64,000 bases of DNA from Mortierella sp. BCC40632. Lineage: Eukaryota > Mortierellomycota > Mortierellomycetes > Mortierellales > Mortierellaceae. The DNA lies in assembly GCA_011634665.1 (NCBI GenBank), contig WAEK01000004.1, forward strand, positions 524,001-588,000, written 5' to 3'. The number at the start of each line of letters is the position of its first letter. The first letter of the stretch is position 1. The notes beneath the pieces were generated by a model. That model worked only from the letters and a program-made list of their open reading frames with translations, was not told the origin of the DNA and searched no databases. Position numbers and translations under genes: made by a program. Positions 45,357-57,196 of the stretch are shown here, one piece after another.

Positions 45357-47911
45357 GATATTGGGGATGAATAGCTTGTCGGATGTGCCATATATCATTC
45401 AACCGCAAGTCTTCACCATTCCCCATGAGTTTTGTCAAGTGTCAGAAGTGCAAGAAAAAGTATGTTCCCGAAATCTTGCTCAGCACAGTTGAGCCTCCAG
45501 CAGAGTTGGCGATGGTCGGGCAGAGCGCATTTGTCGAGGCCCATGTGTGTCGACAAAAGAAGAAAAAGGATGGAGAATCGAATGCTACTATTGTCAGCGA
45601 TGCCATTCCCTTCGTGGAATACGATCTTCATCGACAGTTAATGTACAAGTTAAAGATCCATGGACTGAACGCCATCTTTGGACTGCGATTCCAACTGGCC
45701 GTGGGCGATTCATGGATTGTTGCAGTGGCGAGTGGAACTGCAATGTATCTTTCTGCCTTGCCAACACCGCCGATACTCCGGATCTCAAGAAACATTGAAG
45801 TTCTTGATGAAGAAGACAAGAAATTGCTTGAGATACAAAGAAAGATCATGGACCTCTCCGAAACCAATCGGCAAAACATTGAGGCTGCAAAACTTCGCGA
45901 ACAGGAAGAATCCGAGTCGGAAGGCGGTCATCATGACGACGATAGTTCAGGATCGAGCTCTGATTCAGAGGATGATGCAGAGAAGGACAACTACCAGACA
46001 AATGTCGTGATCCAGATTGATGATGACGCGGATGAAGATCTTATGGCTGTACTACTTGACCCCATCTTTACAGATGGGTTCTTGCTCTGTAGCACCGAAA
46101 CGCTGCCCAACCACCCGTACTTTGTGAGCACGGACCCAATGATACCCGACAACGCACATCTAATCACCACTGTCAAGCAGGGCTACATCAGCAACTCACA
46201 CCACCCTAACCGTCAACTTGCAGCAATCTTCAGGTCGATTTACGAGGACATCCGATTCCGACTCTCTTATTTCACAGACTGTGTGCTAGCTGGAATCACC
46301 TACAATATTTTACTCCCACGAGCGAATGAGGTTCAAATCCAGTTGACTGCCGTAGCTCTCGGACAACAACGTCCTGTCGACACTCTAGAACCACTGAGTA
46401 TCCCCATCACACTCTCACCCTGGCGTTCTGCGGCTGGATCTGCAGTGCTCTCGGCCAGTCACTCTCGATCCGAGTCTGAGAATGGTCTCGGGAACGCTTC
46501 AGCAACCTCGGTCTCGACAGGGACAGCAACACCCTCGCTCGCACCTCTGACATCTGTGGTCCAGAGGAATGTGCAGGCTCCGATTTCGTTGGGGACAGTA
46601 GCTGAAGACTCGATGGTATTCCAAATGGATGAGTGTCAACTCTCAGAATCCCCTCGGCACACACCTACTTCGATGCAGCCAACGACCCCTCTCGGAACGC
46701 AGGCCGATATCCTTAATGCACGGATCCGGTTGACGGGTATGGCGGGCCACATTATGAATGAAAGAGTCACAGGATCGACATCCTCTACAGCACCCACAAC
46801 ACCCGTCAAGGAGCGCTATCATCGGATTGGAGCCGTGGACAGTGAGCCCAATACACCCAACGAAACTACAGCAAGTCAAAGTTTTAGCAATAGGGGCCTA
46901 GGCAGCCAGGGTCCATCGGTGATTACAGTGCTACCACAGACGATGGGGACAGGGTCCATGTCTGCGTCAGGAACTGCTTTGCTAGCACCGCCTGTCCCTG
47001 CTAGTCCAACCCGGATACGGACTAACTCAGTGAATGATAGCTTCCATGGAGATCAGCAATCACAACAGCAGCGCCAGAATTCAGGACATAGCTCGTTCCG
47101 ACATGGCCGTCAACAATCCATGTCCTCACTCCTGAGCATTGGTCGATTGGTGACCACCCCTGGGGAGGATTTGAGCAATCGACAGCTAGTGACGGCTTTC
47201 CCGATGATGCCTCTGGATCAACCCTTTATTGAGATTACGCCTCTTTCATTCATTCCTGGAAGGACCCCAACCCGATATCTTGGCAAGCTATCATTGCACT
47301 TTGTCAAGGAGACACATATCTTGCATGACACGACGGTCTCGAGTGGTATGGGTGGATTCGTGCATGTGTTCTTGATGGAGATCCAAGCAGTGGCTCGGTC
47401 CCATGTAGCAGCTCTGGGAGGAGATGCGATCGTTGGTTTGAGAGTGGACGAGAGTTTCTTCCAAGAGAATGTTAAGAACCAAGGATATGCCTTGATCTCG
47501 ATCAGTGGTGATGTGGTGGCCTGTACTCTGAACGACGTTGGTGATGGTGGGGCCGGCTCGGTGACTTCTAGGAGCAGCAGCGATGGCTGCTCCTCATCGA
47601 TCCAGTCAGACTCGGATCGAGACACAGATGATGATGATGATAGTAATGATGATGATGATGACCAGGAGGATGATGGTGAAAGCCGCAAAAGTGACAAGGG
47701 AAAGGCACCTCTAAGACAGAACTCGTCAGTGTCGGGAGCACAGGAAGATGAGCCGCCACTTCCGAGGACATTGTCAGCATTCAATAACAATGTTAGTATT
47801 GATAGTCTTGATGGCTCTTCGTCCGTGGTGACTACTGGAACCATGGCTACAGCATCTACCATGACGTTGACTCCAGAGCCGGTCTTGACGGCAGCTCCTT
47901 TCAAAGAATAG
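43594..47911 (+). CDS. C2 domain-containing protein 5 (C2CD5/CDP138) orthologue
   Basis: Exons 43594..43755, 43890..45231 and 45375..47911 give 1346 aa. Introns are GTTCGT...GCTAG (phase 0) and GTAGTG...ATAG (phase 1). The C2 domain covers ~1-110 (LPVMDKASDLTDAYVEVKF, LNPTWNE, VLDYDAITANDSVG, GWFPIYDTIRG). It is followed by the C2CD5-specific region (YQIVAMHGFVDAIVNEDDPE, SNEARQRLLFRLSGQL, GNAVLGYQQCFDLE). Exon 3 opens with a zinc-ribbon-like C503-x2-C506...C524-x2-C527, and then LMYKLKIHGLNAIFGLRFQL as in animal C2CD5. The order matches the animal protein; the fungal one is longer because of Ser/Thr/acidic inserts and an Asp-rich tail. In mammals CDP138 is a Ca2+/phospholipid-binding Akt substrate in GLUT4 vesicle fusion; here a vesicle-fusion role is inferred. 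Confidence 0.92.
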
Positions 47912-48374
47912 TGTCAGACCAAGATTCACAAACATTAATAAGCACTGATACTACTAATAATAAAAGGAGAAGAAGGAGAAGAAAAGGTTACTTTCAGACA
48001 TCCACCACCCACACTCTTTGCGCGCGACTAATCTTAGGAGAATCTTACACTTTTTTTCATTCTCTTGTTTTCCTCTACAATCTGGATGCGGATTATATCA
48101 CTAGTCATTCTTTTTTTTTTTTTTTTTTTTTGCTCCCGGAGTGTTGTGATTTCAGGGATGAAATCACTACTACGGTTATTGCTTGTCCTTGTAACATAGA
48201 CATGACTTCTCAAGGTAATGTAGTGTATATGAAAGAATGGAAAAGCGGAACAAGAAGAAGACAAGAAGGGGCCACGCGATCAAGCTTACGAAATAAAGAC
48301 GGATGAGAAGGAGGAAGAGCAAAAGTGCTGAGAAAGAGATTGAGAAAGAGGGAGAGGAATATAGATTCTGCCCA
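47912..48374. other. C2CD5 3' flank
   Basis: 3' UTR and spacer up to the right repeat arm. Contains AATAAA at 47959-47964, ~50 nt past the stop, and a ~20-nt poly-T near 48111-48131. No gene. Confidence 0.6.
47959..47964 (+). terminator. Putative poly(A) signal of the C2CD5 gene
   Basis: AATAAA within AATAATAAAAGG, about 50 nt downstream of the TAG stop. Confidence 0.45.
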
Positions 48375-51300
48375 GCTTTTACCACCCCTTCCATAGGAAG
48401 AGCACTCAGTGCAGCATGTGAGAGGAGTGCTGTAGATACTCAGCCTTCATCTATGTGATGCTTTACCAGTCTTGCACATGTCCAGACTTGGTGGGTAGGA
48501 CACATGAGTGCCAAGGTACCAGAGAATGCTTAAGAGGAGGAGAACATGAAGATTTTTTTTTAAAGAGATCCAGCTCTTTTAATTGATAAGCAAGAAAAAA
48601 AAAACAAGAGAAAGCAATTAGAGACAAAGAAATAACAAACGCAACAACAAAATAGAAATGACGCATCCATGAAATCGAGGCAACGTCCGGTGCAACGTCC
48701 GGTTGCCGTATCGCAAAGGAAGAAGACATTTTGATGCCATGTCAAGCGGAAACAACGCAATATCCAGTACAACAATCCAATGCTGTATCCAGTGTAATAC
48801 ACAATGCAAATAAAAGAAGAAGAAGAAAGAATCCAAAGTAATGTCCGAATGAATCCAGAGCAATATCCAAAAGAGTCCAACGAGATATCCAAAAGAATCC
48901 AACGCAATTATCCAAACGACTCCAACGTAATATCCAAATGAATCCAATGCAAAAGCTCCCGGGCAGGTCGGCAATATCCCTTTTATCCGTCTTATCCGAT
49001 GCAAATGATCCTGTCCCGGGGCGAAGTAGGCTCTCGACCAGCCGTTGCCTTGATATCGGTAGTATAATCATTAATCCGCGGAATGATGTCCTCAGCCCCT
49101 AGTCCATACTTTGGAAAGAGAAGAGCCAGAGGGAGAAGAGCCAAAAGAGGTATGGGGGAGGGAGTACTGGCGGGTATCAATGTGAAAGGAGAGGAAGGAG
49201 GTGGAGACTCAGAGACAAAACTACTGGCTCCGTCCAAGATGAACACCCAAACCCAAGGACTTATGCATCAATGCCCTTTGCTCAGCTACAACGATCCTTC
49301 TTCTCGCCCGAGAACCTACTCCTCTCTGAACCTCCCCCTTGGGGCTATTGCGGATAGGTGGTATGACCGTTTGGCAAGGTGAGAATTCCGGCTGGCTAGG
49401 AAGGAAAATAGGACAGAGAAGCTGAATCATCGGGGAGGGTCACTCCGACCACAGAGCAAAAAGATGTGCCAACAAACGAAAGGGTGAAGAATATCAACAG
49501 CCCAAACACCCAAATACCCACTACACTCAGAGTCTGCAGCCAAGTCTGCCAGCAGGAACAAAGTCTTGCCAACAGGGACGAAAAACAGAACCCGGCTGTT
49601 GGAATTGTCAAGAGGCAAGCCTCTTAGCAATCACTCGAGTCAGAATAAAACAAGGGGAGAGTGGAGAGAGACTATACTAGAATCCTGTCTGTGAGTGAAC
49701 CCACAGGCAGAGGTGAAATGGGAAAGAAACAAGGGGAAGGAGAGAGAATGTGGAGGGAGAGTGGAGAGTGGAGAGTGAAGGAAGAGAGGAAGGGAAGGAA
49801 TAGGAAAAAAGATGTGAGAAGGAGAGAAACAAAGAGGGGAGAAAGTAACCCACCGAGTAAACCCAGTGGAAAGGAATACAACAAGACCCCAATCTACTGC
49901 AAATCGACCGTTTCAAGTCAACGCGCAAATTGCAGAAGGTAAAGGGAAAAGAACAAGATAGAAAAAAAGCTCGCCTAAGACCGACATGTGGAGGAACCAC
50001 ATGCAGAGAAGAAAGTGGAATAACAAGGGGAGCGAGAAACAAAAAAAACCCCCCCACAGCCCTCACAAACCTGACTTCAGAGGTGTTTGAATGAGAAGAA
50101 TACCCATTACCATACCACTGCAGCACAGAAGTGAACAAGAAGGAAGAGTGGCCAAGAATCTTGGCTGCAGAAGGAGAAATGGAAAACAGAAAAAAAGCGA
50201 CTACTCGAAAATGTTGGACACACCGGGCAATAGCGCAAGGTCCAAAAAGAGAACCTTGGATTATTGTTCACTCTGCGTTGTCGGGGCCCTCAACCCTATC
50301 AGCCTCTTCTGTCCAGCCCACCCAGCAATATCGCCGGTCCCACCCTGCGGGCACGTCACACCTTGACCCACCATTGGGGTCCCTATCCAATTGTGCGCCT
50401 AGGAAGAGAGAGAGGTGCAGACCCCCAGCTCTCATCGCAGATCACTGCAACCTCACAAAGAGCTTTGACGCCGCCTCAAGCTGAATGTCCACTATGGACA
50501 TCCACAGCAGCCCGCTCCGAGGCCACACACCTTCCACCCTTCACCATTGACCCCTCTCCAGTACTCACCTCATCCTCAGTTGACTCTCTCCATGACTCTC
50601 TCGATCTGCAGCCTACTGCCCGGCTGTATCCATCCCCATCAAGACTGAGGATGGTATGCACGGAAGGGCAAGGAAATGGAGAGAATCATAGATCGGATCC
50701 GAGTGGAGTGGGAGAATAGAGAGAAGGATGGGAAGAGTGGAAGGAGGTGGGCGAAAGAAGGAAAAAAGTGTGGAAAGGGGGAGTATGTCGAGAAAAAGTT
50801 GAAGTGGATAGAGGAGATGATGAAGTAGAGGAAACATGTCGCAAGAAGGGAAGAGGGGAGGAAAGTGGTAGAAGGAAAAGTGAAGGAAAGTGCGGTGCAA
50901 GAGAGGTAGGTTGAGAGGAGATGTGGATTGTGGATGGTCGGGGAGAGGAAGAGATCAAGTCAGTCCAGACAAGCATCGACATCCAAAATTTCAACCATGA
51001 CAAAAAAAAAAAAAAAAAGACAAAGTCATATCTTACCAATCGGCGGTGTAATTTAGAGCCTACCGCTCCAGAGGCCAAAGAGGCGCCAGGCAAGCGGCAC
51101 CACAGCCAATGAAGCGGTCAAGAAGAGGACGCCCTTGACCAACACCTCCTTCAGGAACGCATCCTCCTCGTCGTCCACCTCGTACTCCTTCTCCTTCTCT
51201 TCCTTTCTCTTCTCCTCCTCCTCCTCCTCCTCCTCCTCCTCTTTCTCCTCTTCCTTCTCCTCCTTCTCGTACTTCACCTTCACGACCACCTCCCCTCGTG

Positions 51301-53412
51301 ATCGTCTTCCTGCTCGTCGTCCTGGTTTTCCTCCTCGACGACCTTCGCTTCCCACCTTCACCTTCTCTTCCTCCTCGGTCTCCTCTTCCTCCCCCTTCTC
51401 CTTCTCGACCCGGAGCGTGGTGAGAGGCTTACGGATGCCCAGGGAGAGGGCATTCTCCGGCTCGATCTGCCGGAGACGCTTGATGAGCGACCTGTCGTCT
51501 TCGCTCTCCAAACGCCGCTTCGCCTTGACCTCGGGCTTGTGGGAAGCTGACGAGGCAGGAGCTGGCGGGGCCTTGGCTGATGCCGGTGCTAGAACTGGAG
51601 CTGAGGCTGGGGCTGGGGCTGCTGCTGCTGGAGATACTGCTGGGGCTGCTGCTGGGGCGGACTGGTCTGCTTGGGAAGGCCGCCGCCGGGGCCGGGGAAT
51701 TTCGTCGGGCCAAGGAGCGGGCACCAGACGAAGTGGGGTAAGGAGAGACCCGAGGACGGCGACGCGTCGCTCGGGTCAGGAGACCGCGAGAAGGCGGCAC
51801 AACCTGGACCGGGGGTTGTACCGCAGGGCGAGGTCGCGGCGAGAGGGAGCGCGCCGCCGAGCCAATCGATGTGCCCAGCGGAAGCGCGAGGACGTCCCCG
51901 TTTGTCCTTTTGGACGGCCAGCCGTCTTTTGGACGCGAGAGGGGGAACGGGGACGGAGAAGGGATCTCTCGCAGTGGGATGACACAGACAGAGGCTGTGC
52001 AGCCCGGCTGGCCAGCAGCCGGAACTGAGCGCGTCGCCAAAAACCAATCGGTGAAGGCGGCAGGCGCGCAACCGCGAGGTGGACCTGGCCGAAGAAGTAG
52101 TAGGGAGGGAAGGAGATGGGACCAGGGGGTGGGGAAGAGTGCGGGGGGCAGGGGTAGGGGGGCAGGGACTGGGACTGGGACTGGGACTGAGATGGGGGCT
52201 GGGATGGAGGCTGGGACTGAGACTGGGACTGGGATGGTGGCGGGGAACCTCTGGGCGACCGATGCCACAGGGATGGCTTGGCCCGATCCCGCGGACATGG
52301 CCGTTAGGATGCGGGCTAGCACCGGGTCTTGCGGACCCTGGTGGTGAATGACGCCGAGCGCCAGGTAGGGATGGGTGATGGGGGCTGGGAAAGGATGGGG
52401 ATGAGGGGGGGAGGTCAAGGAAGGGACGGGGAGAGGGACAAGGAAATGAGGGTGGCGCAGAAAAGGAAGGATGGCCAGAGGCATGGGAAGGGGGGAAGTG
52501 GAGAGAGCATAGGGAAGGAGAGGGGAGGAGGGGCCGTTTGGGGGAGGATCCTTGAAAGGAGATGGGCCTTGAGGAGGAGGGGGGGGGCGCCCCCATCCAG
52601 CTGGATCCTTGGCTGGTGGGCGGGCACGGACAACCGCCGGATCCCTGGGCATGGCAGGCGAAAGGCGCGGCGGGGCCAAGGAGATGGCGGGCGAAAGGCG
52701 CGTCGGAGCCAGGGAGACAGCGGGCGAAAGGCGTTTTGGGGCCAAGGAGACGGCAGAGGATGGGTGCGGGGGGATGGCCAAGGGCGGGGGAAAGAAACGT
52801 GCGCGGGGGGAGAGAAAGGCGTGTGGGGAGAGAAGAGTGCGCGAGGAGAGAAGAGTGCGCGAGGAGGGAAGAGTGCGCGGGGAGCAGGTGGGGAACATGG
52901 CTGTCGATATCAGAGTGAAAAAGGGTGATGGGGATAACGAAGATGACAAAGTCGGGTGAGGAGAAAGGAAAGAAAGAGTAGAAAAGGCACTTTGCACACT
53001 CTGAGTAACACTAAATGAACGCAAAGAAGCAACCCCGGTGAGACCTCGGCGGTCTGTGCAGGGGAGAACGTTGCTATCGTATTTGCTACGTAAGGATCAA
53101 GTCTCTCGCCCATCCAATGCATGCATTTTCATACCCGCTAGGTTCGAGAAAGAGACCTTGGTCCCTTTGGCCTATTAGTCTGCTGTTTTTGCTCAAGTTG
53201 TGATTGAAGAGGCAAGTCGCAGCGGTCTCGAACGCGTCCTGATGGCCACACGAAAGGAGAGTCTAGGCGAGACTCCCTTCCAATGATAAAACGATGGAGA
53301 CTCGGTTGTTCGATCACTCTCTAGGGCTGGCTGACCAGCTTGCCGGTATCGAATAGGAAGGGCAGGAGAGATCAACAGCTGCTTTGTTTACACCGTCTGA
53401 CTGCAAGTCTTT
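48375..53412 (-). repeat. Right arm (R) of the ~5-kb inverted repeat
   Basis: Reverse complement of 16524-21522 (see left arm). The match begins near 48375 (counterpart of 21522) and fades near 53412 (counterpart of 16524), where only short blocks such as CAAACAAAGACTTGCAG are still shared. Interior unique parts, for example 48970-49660 against 20220-20900, differ by only a few substitutions, so the duplication or transposition is recent. Indels cluster in simple-repeat tracts. The arm is longer by ~40 nt. Boundaries are approximate. Confidence 0.85.
51053..52898 (-). pseudogene. Right-arm copy of the Pro-rich/acidic/membrane-anchored ORF, frame-disrupted
   Basis: Starts at the ATG equivalent to 17041 in the left arm and ends at the equivalent stop, but it is not one open frame. 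The frame open from the start ends at 51429, while the conserved C-terminal part (basic patch, RSLIKRLRQIEPENALSLG, acidic coil, membrane anchor) is open in another frame from ~51724 to 51053. Several indels cancel locally, so stretches alternate between matching and non-matching frames. A short block in the acidic coil (SEGRRGGKPGRR) is itself frame-shifted relative to the left arm. Either this copy is dead, or only the C-terminal module codes for protein. Confidence 0.5.
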
Positions 53413-53504
53413 GTTTGCTCATCCATCTTTTCTTCTGCTTTCTACTCTTTCATTTCTTTTAACTATCTATGGTAAAAAAAAAAAAAAAAAAAAGACAATG
53501 ATGA

Positions 53505-54012
53505 TGATGATGCGCTGCAAGGGGCCTTGCCAACGCTCTCTTGGGCTAACTCAAAGGCATAGCAAACGGTGCCAGACCCTATCCACACAATACGCCCGAG
53601 GTAACACAAGCTACCAACTCTTTCGCTACCTCTCTCCTGACATACTGATCTGCAGAATAATGGAGCTCAAGGTGCTGGACTATGATGCTATCACCTCTAA
53701 TGACTCTGTCGGCTCTGTCTTAATCGACCTCAACCCACTCTTACCTGTCAACTCGCCTTGGCGAATTGCTAGATGGTTCCCAATCTATGATACAATCCGA
53801 GGAGCTCGAGGAGAGGTCAACGTACAAGTCAAGCTTCAGTTTTTTGGCGACGTCAACCCATTCAAGGATTCCTCCGCTGGTATCATGTTCTTTTCCACCA
53901 CGTCCTTGCCAGCCAACTACCAGATCGTTGCCATGCATGGCTTTGTCGATGCTATTGTCAACGAGGATGATCCAGAGTACCACTGGAGTGACAGCTTTCG
54001 TACACAACGTTA
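53505..54012 (+). pseudogene. Truncated, internally deleted copy of the C2CD5 5' region
   Basis: 53505-53645 matches the C2CD5 upstream region (~43330-43490). From ~53653 it jumps to the part of exon 2 starting at CTGATCTGCAGAAT (43918) and then runs almost identically to ~44288 (FRTQR). The ~430 nt between, including exon 1 with the first half of the C2 domain and intron 1, are missing, and everything after 44288 is absent. A frame is open over the copied part (ending at TAA 54010-54012) but it can encode only half a C2 domain plus ~60 residues. A non-functional duplicate fragment, about 100 nt beyond the right repeat arm. Confidence 0.85.
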
Positions 54013-54399
54013 ACCCAATGAAGCTCTACGACGACTCTCTACCGCTAGGGGTGCTTGCTTTTTTTTTTTTTTTTTTTTTTTTATCTCTCCCTCCCCTCTC
54101 ACCTTCCCCAAAAAAGTGAGATTGGTCCTTGTAGGAAAACAACAGTGCGTTGGATTTATGACTCTTCTGGTTGTCAATCACATGCTGCGTAAGAACGAGT
54201 TGGTTCGAATGGGTGGCGTAGTCAGTTAAAATCCTTACCGCGAGGACTCTACCCATGGCTAAAAAAAGAGAGCAAAAAATTCCACCTCCCCACTCACTTG
54301 CCTGAGGGTACCATGGTTCGAGTGGATATTCTGAAGATAAGGGCGTGCTCATTCTGTTTGACAGCCTCAAAGCTTTTGGTGACCTTTTGAGCATTGTCT
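54013..54399. other. Spacer with tRNA-like motifs
   Basis: Poly-T near 54059-54082. At about 54209-54225 the plus strand has an A-box-like TGGCGTAGTCAGTTA, followed by a small stem-loop (TCCT/AGGA around a 7-nt loop), and at ~54312 a B-box-like GGTTCGAGTGG. The ~100-nt spacing and missing acceptor stem argue against a functional tRNA; a degraded tRNA or SINE is possible. Confidence 0.25.
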
Positions 54400-54403
54400 C
54401 CTA

Positions 54404-55014
54404 CGCGAATAGTTAGTCTGCACTCGAGAAGGTAGTAACCCATCAGGAGCGCGATTTGGAGCGCGACAACCATCTGATTGTGGTCAAAGCAGCTCAGCAG
54501 TTCAAAGAGCGCGAAACAAAGGGCAGGCCACCAGCAGACCAAATGCCTAAGAACGTCGAGGAGAGTCTTCAGGAAGATTTATTTGAGTTCCTACAGAGTC
54601 TACAGCTTGATGCATGCATTTACCAAACCAAGATTGATATTGCCAAAGTTACGTTAACTGTCAACTCCACCACATTATGTGACAAAGAAGAGTGTTTGAG
54701 TACTACAAAACAGACATCATCATCAGAGCGGGACTCTCTGGCCCCAAACTCACTGCGCGGATATGCGTCTCGACTAATAACTACAACAAAACATTTCGTT
54801 TCTAAGCATTGCCACAGATATCAGTATCGTCAAGGGTTTGCCAGAAGTAGGTGAGAACAAATGTTTGACAAGTATGCTCATGCTGCCTTTACTACGATTC
54901 GCGATAGCTCCTTTTGATTTTTTACTTTTACAGACGTTCCGCCGTTAGCGAAGGAATACCTTGAAAGTCCGTTGGTCAGTAGCGACCAGGTCAATGCTCT
55001 GTCAAAAGTACAGG
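54404..55014 (+). CDS. Unknown exon cluster or gene fragment
   Basis: Three plausible coding pieces on the plus strand. (1) From about 54415 (after AATAGTTAG) a highly charged helix-like frame (LEKVVTHQERDLERDN, then ESLQEDLFEFLQSLQLDACI) to about 54690. (2) After a branch-point-like CTAAT and acceptor TTTCTAAG, a short frame SIATDISIVKGLPEV to a GTGAGA donor at ~54852. (3) After a TTTTACAG acceptor, DVPPLAKEYLESPLVSSDQ to a GTTAGC donor at ~55012. The phase works between 2 and 3; the donor for piece 1 is unclear. No start codon or end was identified, and the family is not recognised. It could be a remnant of a gene truncated during the nearby rearrangements. Exon coordinates are tentative. 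Confidence 0.3.
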
Positions 55015-55333
55015 TTAGCCAAGAACCGATTTGACAAAACCAAGGCACATAGGCTCGATGTGATCTTGAGCAACAAAACTTTTCGTTTTTTGGGAGAGGG
55101 GAGGGGCATCCATGTCAGGAATAGAGATAACTTCCAATACCCGCTAAATCACAAGAACCAGAGACAGCTGTTCAGCATGTCTTTTTTTTCTTTTATTGGG
55201 ATGCAAAAAAAAAAATCTTGTCAAGGAAAAAAAAAAAAAAAGCAATTACATAGTCCATTAATATTCTAGCAACAAGAGAATTCGCCTGTCGAATCGCATC
55301 AACATACACGCACATCTCTTTCTTTCTTTCTTT
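55015..55333. other. 3' flank of the ATP-grasp gene
   Basis: Two A-runs near 55204-55213 and 55226-55242 and a (TTTC)n stretch near 55317-55334 at the gene's 3' end. Nothing coding seen. Confidence 0.5.
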
Positions 55334-55671
55334 CTATCCTTGAACAAGGACCTCGACACTTTCTGTTCGATCCCGACATGCCCGATCTTCCATTTCCATC
55401 TGTCTCTGAATGTCCTGCGACTGCTCACTATCCAACGACTCTAATTCCGATTCCGCAACACGACAGATAGCAATCTCTTCTGGGACTAACGGTTTCCGTT
55501 GGACATGCAAAAGCTCGTAATGAAAATCCTCTGCTGTCGCCATGTTTTCTTCTTTTCCATTCAGGCGCCGGTTTCGGCTGAGAGCATGGCCCACCAGATT
55601 CTGCAGGAACCACTGAGGCGATGTATTAGATAAAATCAAGATGTTTGCCATGGATGACGAGCCTAATTATG

Positions 55672-55734
<63 letters not shown>

Positions 55735-57139
55735 TGAGAATGAGAGCGCTTTTTTCAGTTTACTGGCCATTTCCTCCAAAGGGGCTGCCAGAATTACTAG
55801 AGTCCAACAGTGATTTGAGAAACCGAAAATTATATGAATGTACTCACCTTTATCAAAAGACAAACCACAGTTGGCATTTACTTCAAGTACCACAGGGTCA
55901 CATTTGTCCATCTCGGCGGTGCGAATGTCCACTATTTGAGAACCGTTCCAAGGATAGTGTTACACAGCCTGGATCAACACACACACACACACACACAAAA
56001 GGTAGATCCAGCTTTCAACATACCTCGTCCATATCCCGATCCATACACGGCCAAAAAAGCTTCCTTTGCAACTTTTTGTAGTTTTTCTTGCCAAGCTTCG
56101 TTCGCAAGTTGGTAACTGCAATATTCTTCAGTATTGTCACCTTTCCATTCTAAACCATATCCTTCCCAATACCTATTCAAGGAGAGTAAATCAGCTTGTT
56201 GATATCAGTTTTCCAGCCCTTTTTTTTTTTCCTAACACTTCCCTACTTTGTTACACACGCAAAAAAAAAAAATAAAATAAAATAGACTTACTGCTCAAAG
56301 GCAAGGAGTCGCTCAAACTTGCCTAGACCCGGTTTAAAGACGCGTTCCGCTGCAGGATAGACAGTCACTCCCCATTCTCGATCCCCTACCACAAGCACTG
56401 TAAACTCTCGACCTGCCAGGAATTGTTCCACAAACACAGTGGGTTGCAAAACCTCCTTTTCCCATCGTTTGATCTTTTTCTTCAATCTCTCGGCTTCTGT
56501 ATATGTGTCTTCCTTGTCATCATCGTCGTCTTTGCATTCTTCGTGATCAGAATCGTCTCCTTGTGAATCCGTTCCCAAATCACATGATGCCAAGGACTGC
56601 CTGACCTGTTCTGCCAATTCTTGGCGTGTATGAACGACAGACGAAAGCGAAATGTTGATGGATCCATACGAGATGGATGGTTTGACGATCATGGGAAATC
56701 CAATCAGGTTCACAATCGAGTCTAGTCCATCTTTGTTCTCCTCTGGTGTCGAATCATGTTGAGGTTCATTCTTTTCCTTGGGGTGCTTTGGCTTTTGAGT
56801 GACTGGGAAGAACTTGAACTCTTGGAAACTGGAGGTGGGCACATGAGCAGCTTGTAACTCTCGTTTCAAGATTGGCTTTGAAGTCGTGGCAACGTAAAAG
56901 GCTTTGTTGACCAGAATGAACACGTCGAAGAAGAAAGATGGTAGAGAGACACTATTAATATCGATGATAAAGTGCTCTATAGACGATCTTTGATTGACCT
57001 CTCTTAACCAAATGTTGCAGAAAACGAAAAGACTTACTGGAATCAGATCCTGTGAATGGAATCTTGCGCCGCTCTAGTTCATGGACCATCGATAAGCCAG
57101 CAAATCCATCCAGCTCTATAGAGGTAGAGATGTGAAATG

Positions 57140-57196
<57 letters not shown>

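Noticed and set aside
45383..47911. Reading the 842-aa frame as a separate gene
   Set aside because: It continues the C2CD5 family sequence from exon 2, and the splice junction restores the first Cys of the zinc-ribbon-like motif.
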